A stretch of DNA of 64,000 bases from Streptomyces brevispora (GTDB taxonomy: Bacteria > Actinomycetota > Actinomycetes > Streptomycetales > Streptomycetaceae). Location: NCBI RefSeq assembly GCF_007829885.1, contig NZ_VIWW01000001.1, positions 5,952,001-6,016,000 of the forward strand, read 5' to 3'. The translations under genes and the position numbers were made by a program. The notes under the pieces are model-generated. The model ran no database searches and was not told where the DNA came from. It was given only the letters and a program-made list of their open reading frames with translations. Of the stretch, positions 40,786 to 49,757 are shown piece after piece; positions within the stretch are counted from its first letter, which is position 1, and each line of letters starts with the position of its first letter.

Positions 40786-42414
40786 ATGGTTCGTGTTGAA
40801 TCACCGCCGATCGACCGAGAAACACCCGTCGTCCGTGCCGTGTTGCTGCCCGTTGTCGCCATGGCGGGAGCGACTGCCACCGCCGTGACGCTGGTTGCCG
40901 AGACCGCCCGGATGCCAGTCGTCTGGTGCGGCGCATTCGCCACCGTCGTGGTCGCCGTGCTCGCCGCCGAACTCGCCCGCCGCGGACGTACGATCCGCCG
41001 GCAGCGTGCCGAGCACGAGCAGCGCTGCACCGCCCTGGAACGGCGTCTCGCCAACCATGACGAAGAGACCGTACGGATCAGCAAGGAGCTCCTGCCTGCC
41101 GCGATCCACCGGCTGCGGGTGGGCAACTCCCCGGACGAGGTGCTCCGGGACGTCGTGGACGCCGACCCGGTCTACCGGCATCTCCCCGACGCCCAGCGCT
41201 CCCTCGTCTACACGGTGCTGGACATCATCGACAACGAGGAGGCGACGCGTGACTCCGCGCAGCGCGCCTTCGTCAACGTCGCCCGCCGCGTCCAGGCGAT
41301 CGTCCACCGGCAGGCCAGTGAACTGCGGGAGATGGAGGAGCACCACGGGCGCAACCCCGACGTCTTCGACGACCTGCTCCGCCTCGACCACGGCACCGCG
41401 CTGATCGGCCGGCTCGCCGACTCCATCGCCGTGCTCGGCGGTGCCCGCCCCAGCCGCCAGTGGCCCAAGCCCGTACCGCTGTTCAGCGTGCTGCGCGGTG
41501 CCATGTCGCGGATCCTGGAGTACCCGCGCGTCGATCTGCACTCGATCGCCAAGGTCGCCATCATCGGCACCGCGGTCGAACCGCTCATCCACGCCTGCGC
41601 CGAACTCCTCGACAACGCCACCCGGTACTCGCCGCCGCAGACCCGCGTGCACGTCACCGCCGTCGAGGTGCAGACCGGCATCGCCATCGAGATCGAGGAC
41701 GGCGGCGTCAGCCTCAGCGAGGAGGCCCGCGCACGGGCCGAGAACATGCTCGCCAGGGCCCAGGCCGGCTCCAGCATGAACGACCTCGGCGAGTCCCCGC
41801 GGCTCGGCATGGCGGTCGTCGGCCGGCTGTCACGCATGTACGACCTGCAGGTCTCGCTGCGGCAGTCCGCCTACGGCGGTGTCCGCGCGGTGCTCGTCGT
41901 GCCCCGCTCCATGATCACCACCGGTCCCGCTCCCGGCATCGCCCACGGCATCGGCGCCACGTCGCGGCCCACCAGCGACATCGACATCGAGGACATGAAG
42001 CACGTCGTCCCCGCACGCAGCACCCACCGCAAGCCGAGCCCGCCGGCCGTCCGTCCGGCCACCGGTCCGGTGGCGCCCGTCACCCGCTCGGCCGCCCCCG
42101 CCATCGCCATGGAGGACGAGCTCCCCGTGGTGACGGAGTGGACCGCGGGCGGACTCCCGCAACGCCGCAGCCGCGGCCGCGCACCGCTGGGTTCGCACAA
42201 CTTCCCCGCCCAGCCGGCGGACTCCACCGCGGGCCGGACCAACGGTTACGCGATCGGCAACGGAAACGGCCATCGAAACGGCCACGACAACGGCAAGGAA
42301 CCGCCTCCCGGGATCTGGCTGGAGGCGTTCACCAAGGCCGCCAACGGCGTTCCCCAGGAGCCCAGGGCCGACGAAGACTCCGATGACGCGTGGGACAAGG
42401 GAGACCTGAAGTGA
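40786..42414 (+). CDS. cvnA: Conservon sensor-like histidine kinase CvnA
   Basis: 542 residues. Two N-terminal membrane helices (about 15-65) are followed by a coiled-coil-like stretch. A HATPase domain (about 255-380) has the N box ELLDNATRYSPPQT and G-box-like EIEDGGVSL and LGMAVVGRLSRMYDLQVSL. The phospho-acceptor region is atypical, as usual for CvnA, so real kinase activity is unproven. The C-terminal 150 residues are disordered, Pro/Asn-rich (GNGNGHRNGHDNGK). CvnA proteins are thought to anchor a membrane complex with CvnB-D resembling G-protein-coupled signalling in S. coelicolor. Stop overlaps cvnB. Confidence 0.93.
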   Translation: MVRVESPPIDRETPVVRAVLLPVVAMAGATATAVTLVAETARMPVVWCGAFATVVVAVLAAELARRGRTIRRQRAEHEQRCTALERRLANHDEETVRISKELLPAAIHRLRVGNSPDEVLRDVVDADPVYRHLPDAQRSLVYTVLDIIDNEEATRDSAQRAFVNVARRVQAIVHRQASELREMEEHHGRNPDVFDDLLRLDHGTALIGRLADSIAVLGGARPSRQWPKPVPLFSVLRGAMSRILEYPRVDLHSIAKVAIIGTAVEPLIHACAELLDNATRYSPPQTRVHVTAVEVQTGIAIEIEDGGVSLSEEARARAENMLARAQAGSSMNDLGESPRLGMAVVGRLSRMYDLQVSLRQSAYGGVRAVLVVPRSMITTGPAPGIAHGIGATSRPTSDIDIEDMKHVVPARSTHRKPSPPAVRPATGPVAPVTRSAAPAIAMEDELPVVTEWTAGGLPQRRSRGRAPLGSHNFPAQPADSTAGRTNGYAIGNGNGHRNGHDNGKEPPPGIWLEAFTKAANGVPQEPRADEDSDDAWDKGDLK

Positions 42415-42818
42415 TCCAGCAACGGGGCAACATGGACTGGATGCTCAAAGAGCTGGCCGACGACGTTCCGGACATTCACCAGATCGTGGTGCTCTCCGCG
42501 GACGGTCTGCGCATCGCCCGGCACGGCGGAGACCCGGATGTCGCCGACCGGCTCGCGGCGGCCTGCGCCGGCCTGCAGAGCCTGGCCGCCGCCGTCGCCT
42601 CGGAAATCCCGTACAGCGACGGCCGGATGCGCCTCGTCGTCATCGAAGTCACCGGCGGGTTCTTCTACTTGATGGCCGCGGGGGCCGGTGCGTATCTCGC
42701 CGTGCTCGCCGGTGAGACGGTGGACGCCGGGCACGTCGGATCGCGGATGCGCGACATGGTCGTACGGATCGGCGCCCATCTGACGAGCCCGCCCCGGCAC
42801 GACGGGCAGGCCGGATGA
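42411..42818 (+). CDS. cvnB: Roadblock/LC7 domain protein CvnB
   Basis: 135 residues from GTG 42411 (AAGGGAG in front; 4-bp overlap with cvnA). A single roadblock/LC7 fold: LADDVPDIHQIVVLSADGLRIA at the start and RLVVIEVTGGFFYLMAAGAGAYLAVLA in the middle. Such proteins act as dimeric modulators of small GTPases, here CvnD. Confidence 0.95.
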   Translation: MIQQRGNMDWMLKELADDVPDIHQIVVLSADGLRIARHGGDPDVADRLAAACAGLQSLAAAVASEIPYSDGRMRLVVIEVTGGFFYLMAAGAGAYLAVLAGETVDAGHVGSRMRDMVVRIGAHLTSPPRHDGQAG

Positions 42819-43186
42819 GTTCTATCCGACGAGAACACCGCACGGTCGATCCGGCGCTGAGCGATCCGGAACGGCTCTATGTGATCACCGGCGATCCCGA
42901 CGGCAGCGAGCGGGCAGCACTCGACCTGGTCACGATGGTGGTCTCGAAGGCGCAGCCGACGCCGACGGTCCAGCCCGAGCAGGCCGTGATCCTGCGGCTC
43001 TGTCAGGCCCCGCTGTCCGTCGCCGAGATCTCCGCCTACCTCAGCCTGCCGTTCAGCGTGGTGACCTCGCTCCTCACCGATCTCCTCGCGACCGAACTGA
43101 TCGAATCGCGAGCGCCGATCATCCGCGCAACCCTCCCGGACAGGTCCCTCCTCGAAGCGGTGATGCATGGACTTCAGAAACTCTGA
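42815..43186 (+). CDS. cvnC: DUF742 winged-helix protein CvnC
   Basis: 123 residues, ATGA overlap with cvnB. DUF742 fold with a short N-terminal strand (RLYVITGD) and a winged-helix-like part (LRLCQAPLSVAEISAYLSLPFSVVTSLLTDLLATELIES). The third conserved member of conservons, it links roadblock and GTPase proteins. Its 3' end overlaps the next gene by 20 bp. Confidence 0.95.
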   Translation: MSSIRREHRTVDPALSDPERLYVITGDPDGSERAALDLVTMVVSKAQPTPTVQPEQAVILRLCQAPLSVAEISAYLSLPFSVVTSLLTDLLATELIESRAPIIRATLPDRSLLEAVMHGLQKL

Positions 43187-43781
43187 CACGATCACGGGCC
43201 CCCGGAGCGAGGACGTCCTTCCCACCACGGCAACCGCCGCGGTGAAGGTCGTGATCGTCGGCGGGTTCGGGGTCGGCAAGACCACGATGGTCGGATCGGT
43301 CAGCGAGATCCGGCCGCTGACCACCGAAGAGACCATGACCCAGGCCGGCGTCGGCGTGGACGACAACTACGGCGTGGAGAGCAAGACCGCCACCACCGTA
43401 GCCATGGACTTCGGCCGGATCAGCATCAGTGAGGAGCTGGTCCTCTATCTGTTCGGCACCCCCGGCCAGGAACGCTTCTGGTTCCTGTGGAACGGCCTGT
43501 TCGAAGGGGCACTCGGCGCCGTCGTCCTCATCGACACCCGCCGGCTGGAGGTCAGCTTCGACGTCATCGGACGACTGGAGGAACGCGGCGTCCCGTTCGT
43601 CGTCGCCGTCAACACCTTCCCCGACGCGCCGAAGCACCCCGTCGAGGCGCTGCGCAGCGCCCTGGACCTGCCGGACGAGGTCCCGATGATCGACTGCGAC
43701 GCCCGGCTGCGCGTCTCCAGCCGAGATGTGCTGATGACCCTGATGCGGTATCTGCACAGTGCGGCCGTGTCGCTCGGCTGA
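43167..43781 (+). CDS. cvnD: Small GTPase-like protein CvnD
   Basis: 204 residues. P-loop VIVGGFGVGKTTMVG, switch II LFGTPGQERFWFLW, and an NKxD-like region VAVNTFPDAPKHP in a degenerate form. It belongs to the MglA-like actinobacterial GTPases of conservons. It would cycle under CvnB/CvnA control. It starts 20 bp inside cvnC, another coupling. Confidence 0.94.
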   Translation: MDFRNSDTITGPRSEDVLPTTATAAVKVVIVGGFGVGKTTMVGSVSEIRPLTTEETMTQAGVGVDDNYGVESKTATTVAMDFGRISISEELVLYLFGTPGQERFWFLWNGLFEGALGAVVLIDTRRLEVSFDVIGRLEERGVPFVVAVNTFPDAPKHPVEALRSALDLPDEVPMIDCDARLRVSSRDVLMTLMRYLHSAAVSLG

Positions 43782-43874
43782 CGGCTCCCGCACGCGTTCC
43801 GCGCACATGTTCCACGCGCCCCCACCGCGTACCTCATTCGTCCGGCCCTTGGGGGCCTGATCCCTGGAGCGATC

Positions 43875-45446
43875 GTGACAACCTCATTCCACTACGAGCC
43901 CGGAGCGGCCACGGGGCCTGTTCCGCCCCCCGAATGCCCGGCCCACGGCCTGGGCATCGGCCCAGGCGGCCTGCGACGGCTCTACGGCCCCGAGGCCGAA
44001 CAGGATCCGCACGGTCTGTACGAGAAGCTGCGCACCGAACACGGCACGGTGGCGCCCGTGCTGCTGCACGGTGACGTACCGGCCTGGCTGGTCCTCGGGC
44101 ACAGCGAGAACCTGCACATGACCCGTACCCCTTCGCAGTTCTCCCGCGACTCCCGCCGCTGGCGAGCCCTGCAGGACGGCAGCGTGGCGCCCGACCACCC
44201 GCTGGCCCCGATCTTCACCTGGCAGCCGGTATGCGTCTTCGCCGACGGTGCCACGCACGAGCGCCAGCGCGGCGCTGTCACCGACTCCATGGGCCGGATC
44301 GACACCCGCGGCGTCCGCCGCCACGTCAACCGTTACAGCAACCGGCTCGTCAACGACTTCTGCCGGGAGGGCCGCACCGACCTGGTCAGCGAGTTCGCCG
44401 AGCGGCTGCCCATGATGGTGATGTGCGCGATCCTCGGCATGCCCGAGGAGTACAACGACCAGATGGTGCAGGCCGCCCGCGACATGACCCGGGGCACGGC
44501 CACCGCCGTCCAGAGCAACTCCTATGTGCTCGCCGCGCTGAGCCGTCTCGTCGAGCGGCGCCGCCGCGAACCCGCGGACGACTTCGCCACCTGGCTCGTC
44601 GAGCACCCCGCGGCCATGAACGACCAGGAGGTCGCCGAGCATCTGCGGCTCATCCTGATCGCCTCCTACGAGGCGACCACCAACCTGATCGCCAACGTGC
44701 TCCGCATGGTCCTCACCGACCCGCGGTTCCGGGCCAGGCTCAGCGGCGGCCACATGACCGTCCCGGAGGCGGTCGAGCAGACCCTGTGGGACGAGCCGCC
44801 GTTCACCGCGGTCTTCGGCCGCTGGGCGGTCGGCGACACGGAGCTGGGCGGGCAGCGCATCAAGGCGGGCGACGCGATGATCGTCGGCATCGCCCCGGCC
44901 AACACCGACCCGGTGGTACGGCCCGACCTCGACACCAACATGGAGGGCAACCGCGCCCACCTCGCGTTCAGCGGCGGCCCGCACGAATGCCCGGGGCAGG
45001 ACATCGGGCGCGCCATCGCGGACGTCGGCGTCGACGCGCTGCTGCTGCGGCTGCCCGACCTCGAACTCGCCGTCGAGGAGAGTGAGCTCCAATGGGTCGG
45101 CAACTTCATGAGCCGTCATCTGCTCTCCCTTCCGGCCGAGTTCGCGTCGCGCCCCCCGCAGGACGACCGGGAGCCGCCGTCCATGGGCAAGCCGAACCCC
45201 ACGCGCCAGGAATGGGAGGTGCAGTCGGCGGTCCGCCACACCGCCCCGATCCCCGTCCGCGTCCCCGTACCGCCGGAACCGGACAACGCGTCGGCGGACT
45301 CCGGCCCCACGGGAGCGACCGCCGCGGTCAACGGCTCGGCGGCAGCACCGGGCGAGGCGGCGGCGGGCCTGATCCCGCACCAGCGCAGGCCAGCGGCCCC
45401 GGCCCGGCTGTGGAGCGTCGTGACCCGCTGGTGGAGCGGCTACTGA
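43875..45446 (+). CDS. cvnE: Conservon cytochrome P450 CvnE, CYP157-like, with long C-terminal tail
   Basis: 523 residues from GTG 43875, about 100 more than a normal P450. Haem ligand C372 is in FSGGPHECPG. The K-helix reads E301-Q-T-L-W305, so both Glu and Arg of ExxR are altered. The I-helix threonine region is IASYEATTN rather than AGxET. These are CYP157 traits. The tail after about residue 420 is Pro/Ala-rich with a terminal RLWSVVTRWWSGY, which may be amphipathic and membrane-contacting. It lies 93 bp after cvnD. Its role in conservon output is not established and it may not be a monooxygenase. Confidence 0.92.
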   Translation: MTTSFHYEPGAATGPVPPPECPAHGLGIGPGGLRRLYGPEAEQDPHGLYEKLRTEHGTVAPVLLHGDVPAWLVLGHSENLHMTRTPSQFSRDSRRWRALQDGSVAPDHPLAPIFTWQPVCVFADGATHERQRGAVTDSMGRIDTRGVRRHVNRYSNRLVNDFCREGRTDLVSEFAERLPMMVMCAILGMPEEYNDQMVQAARDMTRGTATAVQSNSYVLAALSRLVERRRREPADDFATWLVEHPAAMNDQEVAEHLRLILIASYEATTNLIANVLRMVLTDPRFRARLSGGHMTVPEAVEQTLWDEPPFTAVFGRWAVGDTELGGQRIKAGDAMIVGIAPANTDPVVRPDLDTNMEGNRAHLAFSGGPHECPGQDIGRAIADVGVDALLLRLPDLELAVEESELQWVGNFMSRHLLSLPAEFASRPPQDDREPPSMGKPNPTRQEWEVQSAVRHTAPIPVRVPVPPEPDNASADSGPTGATAAVNGSAAAPGEAAAGLIPHQRRPAAPARLWSVVTRWWSGY

Positions 45447-45463
45447 CCGGCAGCGGATGACGG

Positions 45464-45513
45464 CGACGGCCCGGTGGAGGCGGATCAGGACTTCCGCTTC
45501 CACCGGGCCGTCG
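45464..45513 (+). terminator. Terminator of the conservon operon
   Basis: A 21-bp stem (45464-45484 with 45493-45513), broken only by one G.T pair, with an 8-nt loop, 17 bp after cvnE. Confidence 0.85.
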
Positions 45514-45579
45514 TCCGCCCGGCGGCACCGGCCCGTCGCGCTGACCCCTTCGCGGTACCCCCACGTACCATGCGGAAGC

Positions 45580-46920
45580 GTGAAGCTGACAATTCTGGGT
45601 GGCGGCGGGTTCCGGGTTCCTCTGGTGTACGGGGCGCTGCTCGCCGACCATGCCGAGGGGCGGGTCCGCACCGTCACCCTCTACGACACGGACACGGACC
45701 GGCTCACCGCCGTCGCCAGGGTGCTCACCGAACAGGCCGCGGGCATGCCGGACGCGCCGACCGTCGTCGCCACCAGTGAGCTCGACGAGGCCTTGCGCGG
45801 CGCCGACTTCGTCTTCTCGGCGATCCGGGTCGGCGGGCTCGCGGGCCGGGCCGCCGACGAGCGGGTGGCCCTCGACGAGGGCGTGCTCGGCCAGGAGACC
45901 GTCGGGGCGGGCGGAATCGCCTACGGACTGCGCACCGTGCCGGTCGCCGTCGACCTGGCCCGGCGCATCGCCCGGCTCGCCCCGCACGCCTGGGTCATCA
46001 ACTTCACCAACCCCGCAGGCCTGGTCACCGAGGCCATGTCCCGGTATCTCGGCGACCGCGTCATCGGCATCTGCGACTCGCCGGTCGGCCTAGGGCGCCG
46101 TATCGCCCGGGTGCTCGGCGCGGACCCCGACCGGGCCCGCGTCGACTACGTCGGGCTCAACCACCTCGGCTGGGTGCGCGGGCTGTACGTCGAGGGCCGG
46201 GACGAACTCCCGCGCCTGTTCGCCGACCCGGAGCTGCTCGGCTCGTTCGAGGAGGGCAGGCTCTTCGGCACCGACTGGCTGCGGTCCCTGGGCGCGGTCC
46301 CCAACGAGTACCTGCACTACTACTACTTCAACCGCGAGGCGGTCCGCGCCTACCAGGAGGCGGAGCAGACCCGGGGAGCCTTCCTCCGCGAACAGCAGGA
46401 GGGCTTCTACGGCCGGATGAAGGACCCGGGCACTCCCGCGCTGGCCACCTGGGACCGGACCCGCGCCGAGCGCGAGGCCACCTACATGTCGGAGAACCGG
46501 GATGTCGCCGGGGCCGGTGAGCGCGACGAGAGCGATCTCGGCTCCGGCGGCTACGAGCAGGTCGCGCTGGCCCTCATGCGGGCCGTCGCCCGGAACGAGA
46601 GGACCTCCCTGATCCTCAACGTCCGTAACCGCACCACCCTTTCGGTGCTCGACGCGGACGCCGTCATCGAGGTGCCCTGCCTCGTGGACGCGAACGGCGC
46701 CCATCCCGTCGCCGTCGATCCGCTCCCGTACCACGCCGTCGGCCTGGTCACCTCGGTGAAGGCCGTCGAGCGCGCGGTGCTGGACGCGGCGGCGAGCGGT
46801 TCGCGCGCCGACGCGGTCCGGGCATTCGCCCTGCACCCACTGGTCGACTCGGTCTCGGTCGCCCGTCGACTGGTCGACGGCTATACCCGGGCGCACCCGG
46901 GACTCGCCTATCTGGAGTAG
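45580..46920 (+). CDS. GH4 family 6-phospho-beta-glucosidase-like enzyme
   Basis: 446 residues. The N-terminal Rossmann loop is GGGGFRVPLVYGALL. Metal and substrate positions are visible in WVINFTNPAGLVTEA, GICDSPVGLG (metal Cys) and YVGLNHLGW (His). GH4 enzymes use NAD+ and Mn2+ and hydrolyse phosphorylated or free glycosides by oxidation-elimination. No PTS gene is nearby, so the physiological substrate is unclear. GTG 45580 has a GGAAG motif only 2 nt upstream; starts upstream enter the terminator. Confidence 0.9.
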   Translation: MKLTILGGGGFRVPLVYGALLADHAEGRVRTVTLYDTDTDRLTAVARVLTEQAAGMPDAPTVVATSELDEALRGADFVFSAIRVGGLAGRAADERVALDEGVLGQETVGAGGIAYGLRTVPVAVDLARRIARLAPHAWVINFTNPAGLVTEAMSRYLGDRVIGICDSPVGLGRRIARVLGADPDRARVDYVGLNHLGWVRGLYVEGRDELPRLFADPELLGSFEEGRLFGTDWLRSLGAVPNEYLHYYYFNREAVRAYQEAEQTRGAFLREQQEGFYGRMKDPGTPALATWDRTRAEREATYMSENRDVAGAGERDESDLGSGGYEQVALALMRAVARNERTSLILNVRNRTTLSVLDADAVIEVPCLVDANGAHPVAVDPLPYHAVGLVTSVKAVERAVLDAAASGSRADAVRAFALHPLVDSVSVARRLVDGYTRAHPGLAYLE

Positions 46921-46930
46921 CACCCCGGAT

Positions 46931-46971
46931 CACCCTCACCGCTCCGGGCGACACCGAGTGGGGTGAGGGTG
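46931..46971 (+). terminator. Possible terminator after the GH4 gene
   Basis: CACCCTCACC (46931-46940) pairs with GGTGAGGGTG (46962-46971) across a 21-nt loop that may fold further. It lies 10 bp after the stop. Confidence 0.55.
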
Positions 46972-47083
46972 GTCTCCGGCCGTACGCGGACGGGCCGGAA
47001 GGCTGAACAGGGCCCCCACTTCCTGGGCGCCATCCGGGCATCGCCCGATGTCCCGGGCCCCCGCCCTTACGTCTGTCCGCCGG

Positions 47084-47524
47084 TCAGGGGGTGGAGGGGA
47101 CGTACGGGCCGCCCGCGGACGCCCACGACGGCGTCACCCCGGCCACCTGGCAGACCATCAGGTACAGCGGGATCGGCGGTGTGTACGGCGTACGGCTGTC
47201 GGGTTGGTGGATCAACCGGGGCCGCACCGCGCGGACGTAGGCCTCCCGCGCGTACGCCGTCTGCGCGGGCCAGTTCAGATCGAGGTCGGAGCCCGACGGG
47301 ACGATCCACCACCAGCGCTCCCCGTCGTCGAAGACGCAGCCGGTGCGCGGCAGATGCGACATCAGCCGGAAGCCGTACCGCGCCGGAACCCCCACCGCGT
47401 CGTAGCCCAGGCTCGCCGAAAAGGCCGAGGGGAGTGGGAGTTGAACGCGTCCGCCGTCACCGGGGCAGCCCGGCCCACGGGACCGGCGGACTCCGAGGAA
47501 ATGGGACATGGCGTTCTTCAGCAT
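47084..47524 (-). CDS. Hypothetical protein coupled to an anti-sigma-like ATPase
   Basis: 146 residues from ATG 47524, with GGAGCG just upstream; it overlaps the end of the ATPase gene by 7 bp. No known domain is recognised. The middle (GYDAVGVPARYGFRLMSHLPRTGCVFDDGERWWWIVPSGSD) is compact and well conserved in style, while the N-terminus is Gly/Arg-rich. Similar small genes often follow HATPase genes in Streptomyces. Function is unknown. Confidence 0.72.
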   Translation of the reverse strand: MLKNAMSHFLGVRRSRGPGCPGDGGRVQLPLPSAFSASLGYDAVGVPARYGFRLMSHLPRTGCVFDDGERWWWIVPSGSDLDLNWPAQTAYAREAYVRAVRPRLIHQPDSRTPYTPPIPLYLMVCQVAGVTPSWASAGGPYVPSTP

Positions 47525-47976
47525 GAGCGCTCCGAGCCGTGCGGCAGTTCTGCCCAGACGATGCGGCCCGAGCCGTTCCCGGCGTCGCGGGACCCCCAGG
47601 CACTGCACATCGCGTCGACGAGCAGCAGGCCGCGCCCGTGCTCGTCGTCGGCGCTGCGGCACAACCGCGGCCCGCCGGGCTGGTGTCCTTGGTCCTGTAC
47701 GGCTATGCGCAGCCGGTTGTCGAGGCAGCGCAGCTCGCACACGACGCGAGAGCTGGCGGTGTGCACCACCGCGTTGGTGACCAGTTCGGACACGATGAGG
47801 ATCGCCGCGTCGTGTGCGTCGTCGTCCAGCCGCCACTCATCCAGCCGGGCCCGCGTCATCTGCCGGGCAACAGCCACGGACTCAGGGCGCGCCGGCAGCG
47901 CGAAGCAGTACCGGAGCGCTTCCGTCCCGGGGCTGAGATCCATGAGCCGGGGGATGAGCGCACTGCCAGGTGCCAC
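47518..47976 (-). CDS. Anti-sigma-factor-like ATP-binding protein (HATPase_c)
   Basis: 152 residues from GTG 47976. A single GHKL ATPase fold: N box ILIVSELVTNAVVHT, G1 VQDQGHQPGG and G2 DDEHGRGLLLVDAMCSAWG. There is no sensor or phospho-acceptor domain, as in SpoIIAB/RsbW-like regulators. It is divergent from an Xre/DUF397 pair, the usual WhiJ-type three-gene arrangement. Confidence 0.92.
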   Translation of the reverse strand: MAPGSALIPRLMDLSPGTEALRYCFALPARPESVAVARQMTRARLDEWRLDDDAHDAAILIVSELVTNAVVHTASSRVVCELRCLDNRLRIAVQDQGHQPGGPRLCRSADDEHGRGLLLVDAMCSAWGSRDAGNGSGRIVWAELPHGSERSC

Positions 47977-48181
47977 GACCGAATCCTCACAGTGGGGGCT
48001 GCGTCACGCTTCGCGATCCTCCGGAATGGGAGCGGGCGCGACTGGTGAACTGGTTCACTCACCAACTCTCCCCCTGTCGTGAACACTTGGCAAGGGGCAC
48101 TCTGAAAATTCCAGAGTGGCTGTGTCCTTGGTGGCACGCGCATGGCACACTGCTGGCAAACAGTGCATGGGGAGGTCTGAA

Positions 48182-49042
48182 GTGAGTGAACCGCGGTCCG
48201 CCCCGACCGTGGGTCAGGTCGTTCTCGGCAAGCGCCTGCAGGATCTGCGGGAACGTGTCGGCCTGAGCCGGGATCAGGCTGCCAAAGTGCTGCGCGTCGC
48301 ACCAGCGACGATACGCAGGCTGGAGACGGCCGAGGTTGCTCTCAAGATCGCCTATGTGCAACTGCTCCTGAAGGCCTACGGCATCGCCGAGGACGAGGCC
48401 GACGCCTTCGTCGTCCTCGCCGAGGAGGCCAACAAGCCGGGCTGGTGGCAGCGCTTCCACGACGTGCTGCCCGACTGGTTCAGCATGTACGTCAGCCTGG
48501 AGGGCGCCGCGAGCCTCCTGCGCATGTACGAGCCGCACTTCGTGCCCGGGCTGTTGCAGACCGAGGACTACGCGCGCTCGGTGATGCGCACCGGAGCGGT
48601 CGGCCAGACCAGGCCGGAGGACATCGAGCGCCATGTGGCGCTGCGGATGCAGCGGCAGTCCCTGCTCACCCAGCCGGACGCCCCGCGGCTGTGGGTGGTG
48701 ATGGACGAGACGGTGCTGCGCCGCCCGGTGGGCAGCCCGCAGTCCATGCGCGCCCAGATCGACCAGCTGCTGGAAGCGACCGCGATGCCCAACGTGACCC
48801 TCCAGATAGCCGAGTTCTCGACCGGCCATCACGCGGGTACCTACGGACCCTTCGTGCTCTTCCGGTTCGGTGTCCCGGAGCTCCCCGACATGGTCTACAG
48901 CGAGTACCTGACCGGGGCCGTCTACTTCGACGCGCGCCCCGAGGTGGCCTCCTACCTCGAGGTCATGGACCGCATGGCGGCCCAGGCCGCGACTGCACAA
49001 CGCACGAAGGAAATCCTCCGGGGCTTCCGCAAGGAGCTGTGA
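48182..49042 (+). CDS. Xre-family helix-turn-helix regulator with DUF5753 domain (WhiJ-like)
   Basis: 286 residues from GTG 48182 (GGGGAGG 5 nt upstream). N-terminal helix-turn-helix LGKRLQDLRERVGLSRDQAAKVLRVAPATIRRLE, then the DUF5753 effector-like domain (MYVSLEGAASLLRMYEPHFVPGLLQTEDYARSVM onward). Such proteins work with DUF397 partners in developmental control in streptomycetes. The stop overlaps the DUF397 start by 1 bp. Confidence 0.94.
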   Translation: MSEPRSAPTVGQVVLGKRLQDLRERVGLSRDQAAKVLRVAPATIRRLETAEVALKIAYVQLLLKAYGIAEDEADAFVVLAEEANKPGWWQRFHDVLPDWFSMYVSLEGAASLLRMYEPHFVPGLLQTEDYARSVMRTGAVGQTRPEDIERHVALRMQRQSLLTQPDAPRLWVVMDETVLRRPVGSPQSMRAQIDQLLEATAMPNVTLQIAEFSTGHHAGTYGPFVLFRFGVPELPDMVYSEYLTGAVYFDARPEVASYLEVMDRMAAQAATAQRTKEILRGFRKEL

Positions 49043-49278
49043 TGACACCCATATACAACGGCATGCCGGCCGCCGAACTCGGCTCCGAGGGCTGGTACAA
49101 GCCGTGGAGCGGTGGCAACGGCGGCAACTGCGTCGAGGCCATGAAGCTCTCCGACGGAAGAATCGCCATGCGCCAGTCCGCGGACCCCGACGGCCCCGCC
49201 CTGATCTACAGCCACCGCGAGATCGCTGCCTTCATCCAGGGAGCCAAGGCCGGTCAGGCGGATTTCCTGCTGACCTGA
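49042..49278 (+). CDS. DUF397 small protein
   Basis: 78 residues. The DUF397 core WYKPWSGGNGGNCVEAMKLSDGRIAMRQSADPDGPALIYSHREIAAFI is complete. ATG 49042 overlaps the Xre stop (TGATG), and AAGGAG lies 5 nt upstream. It is the cognate small partner of the Xre regulator, probably binding it and modulating DNA binding. Its stop lies within a run of TGACC repeats. Confidence 0.95.
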   Translation: MTPIYNGMPAAELGSEGWYKPWSGGNGGNCVEAMKLSDGRIAMRQSADPDGPALIYSHREIAAFIQGAKAGQADFLLT

Positions 49279-49305
49279 CCTGACCTGACCCGACCTGACC
49301 TGACC
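49271..49305. repeat. Pentanucleotide microsatellite (TGACC)n
   Basis: Seven 5-bp units, six TGACC and one CGACC, spanning the DUF397 stop codon. Slippage could shift the stop position; the present frame stops within the run. Confidence 0.8.
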
Positions 49306-49442
49306 GGCGGCGGGCCGGGGGGATCACGCTCGTGGACGGCCTTGACGCACTGGTTCCGGACGCGGGCCACCGTGCGTTCGGGGCCGATGTGCTCGAAAGT
49401 GCCTGGACAGCCTCCGTGGCAGCGCCCGCCGGTGGGCGCCCC

Positions 49443-49590
49443 TCACGGCCGGCCGACGGAACGGGTGATACCCGCGGCGATCGTCGTCGCGAGCAGCCAC
49501 CCCGTGACGATCAGCAGGTACGACAGCCACTGGTGCCGGCCCTGCGGGTCGAACGCCTTCTCCTGGCCGAAATCGACGAGGGGGGTGCCC
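49443..49590 (-). pseudogene. 3' scrap of a membrane protein gene
   Basis: The minus-strand frame ending at 49443 reads FDPQGRHQWLSYLLIVTGWLLATTIAAGITRSVGRP then stop: a convincing membrane helix and basic C-terminus. Upstream of about 49590 the frame turns into unrelated low-quality sequence. It looks like the end of a gene whose 5' part was lost, in a zone with broken transposases. The rest of 49279-49757 shows no gene. Confidence 0.45.
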
Positions 49591-49757
49591 CTATCTCTTT
49601 CGTCAAGTGTCGGGTCGGGGTGTTCGGCCCAAAGTCGTGCTTCGTGGACCACGGCGTGGAGCCGAGGGGAGGTTGGCGGTGCCGCCGTCTGCGGGAGGTG
49701 TGCAGCGCCGGGAAGATCACTTGATCCGCCCCGCCGCCGCTGGCTTACGGTTCCCGC

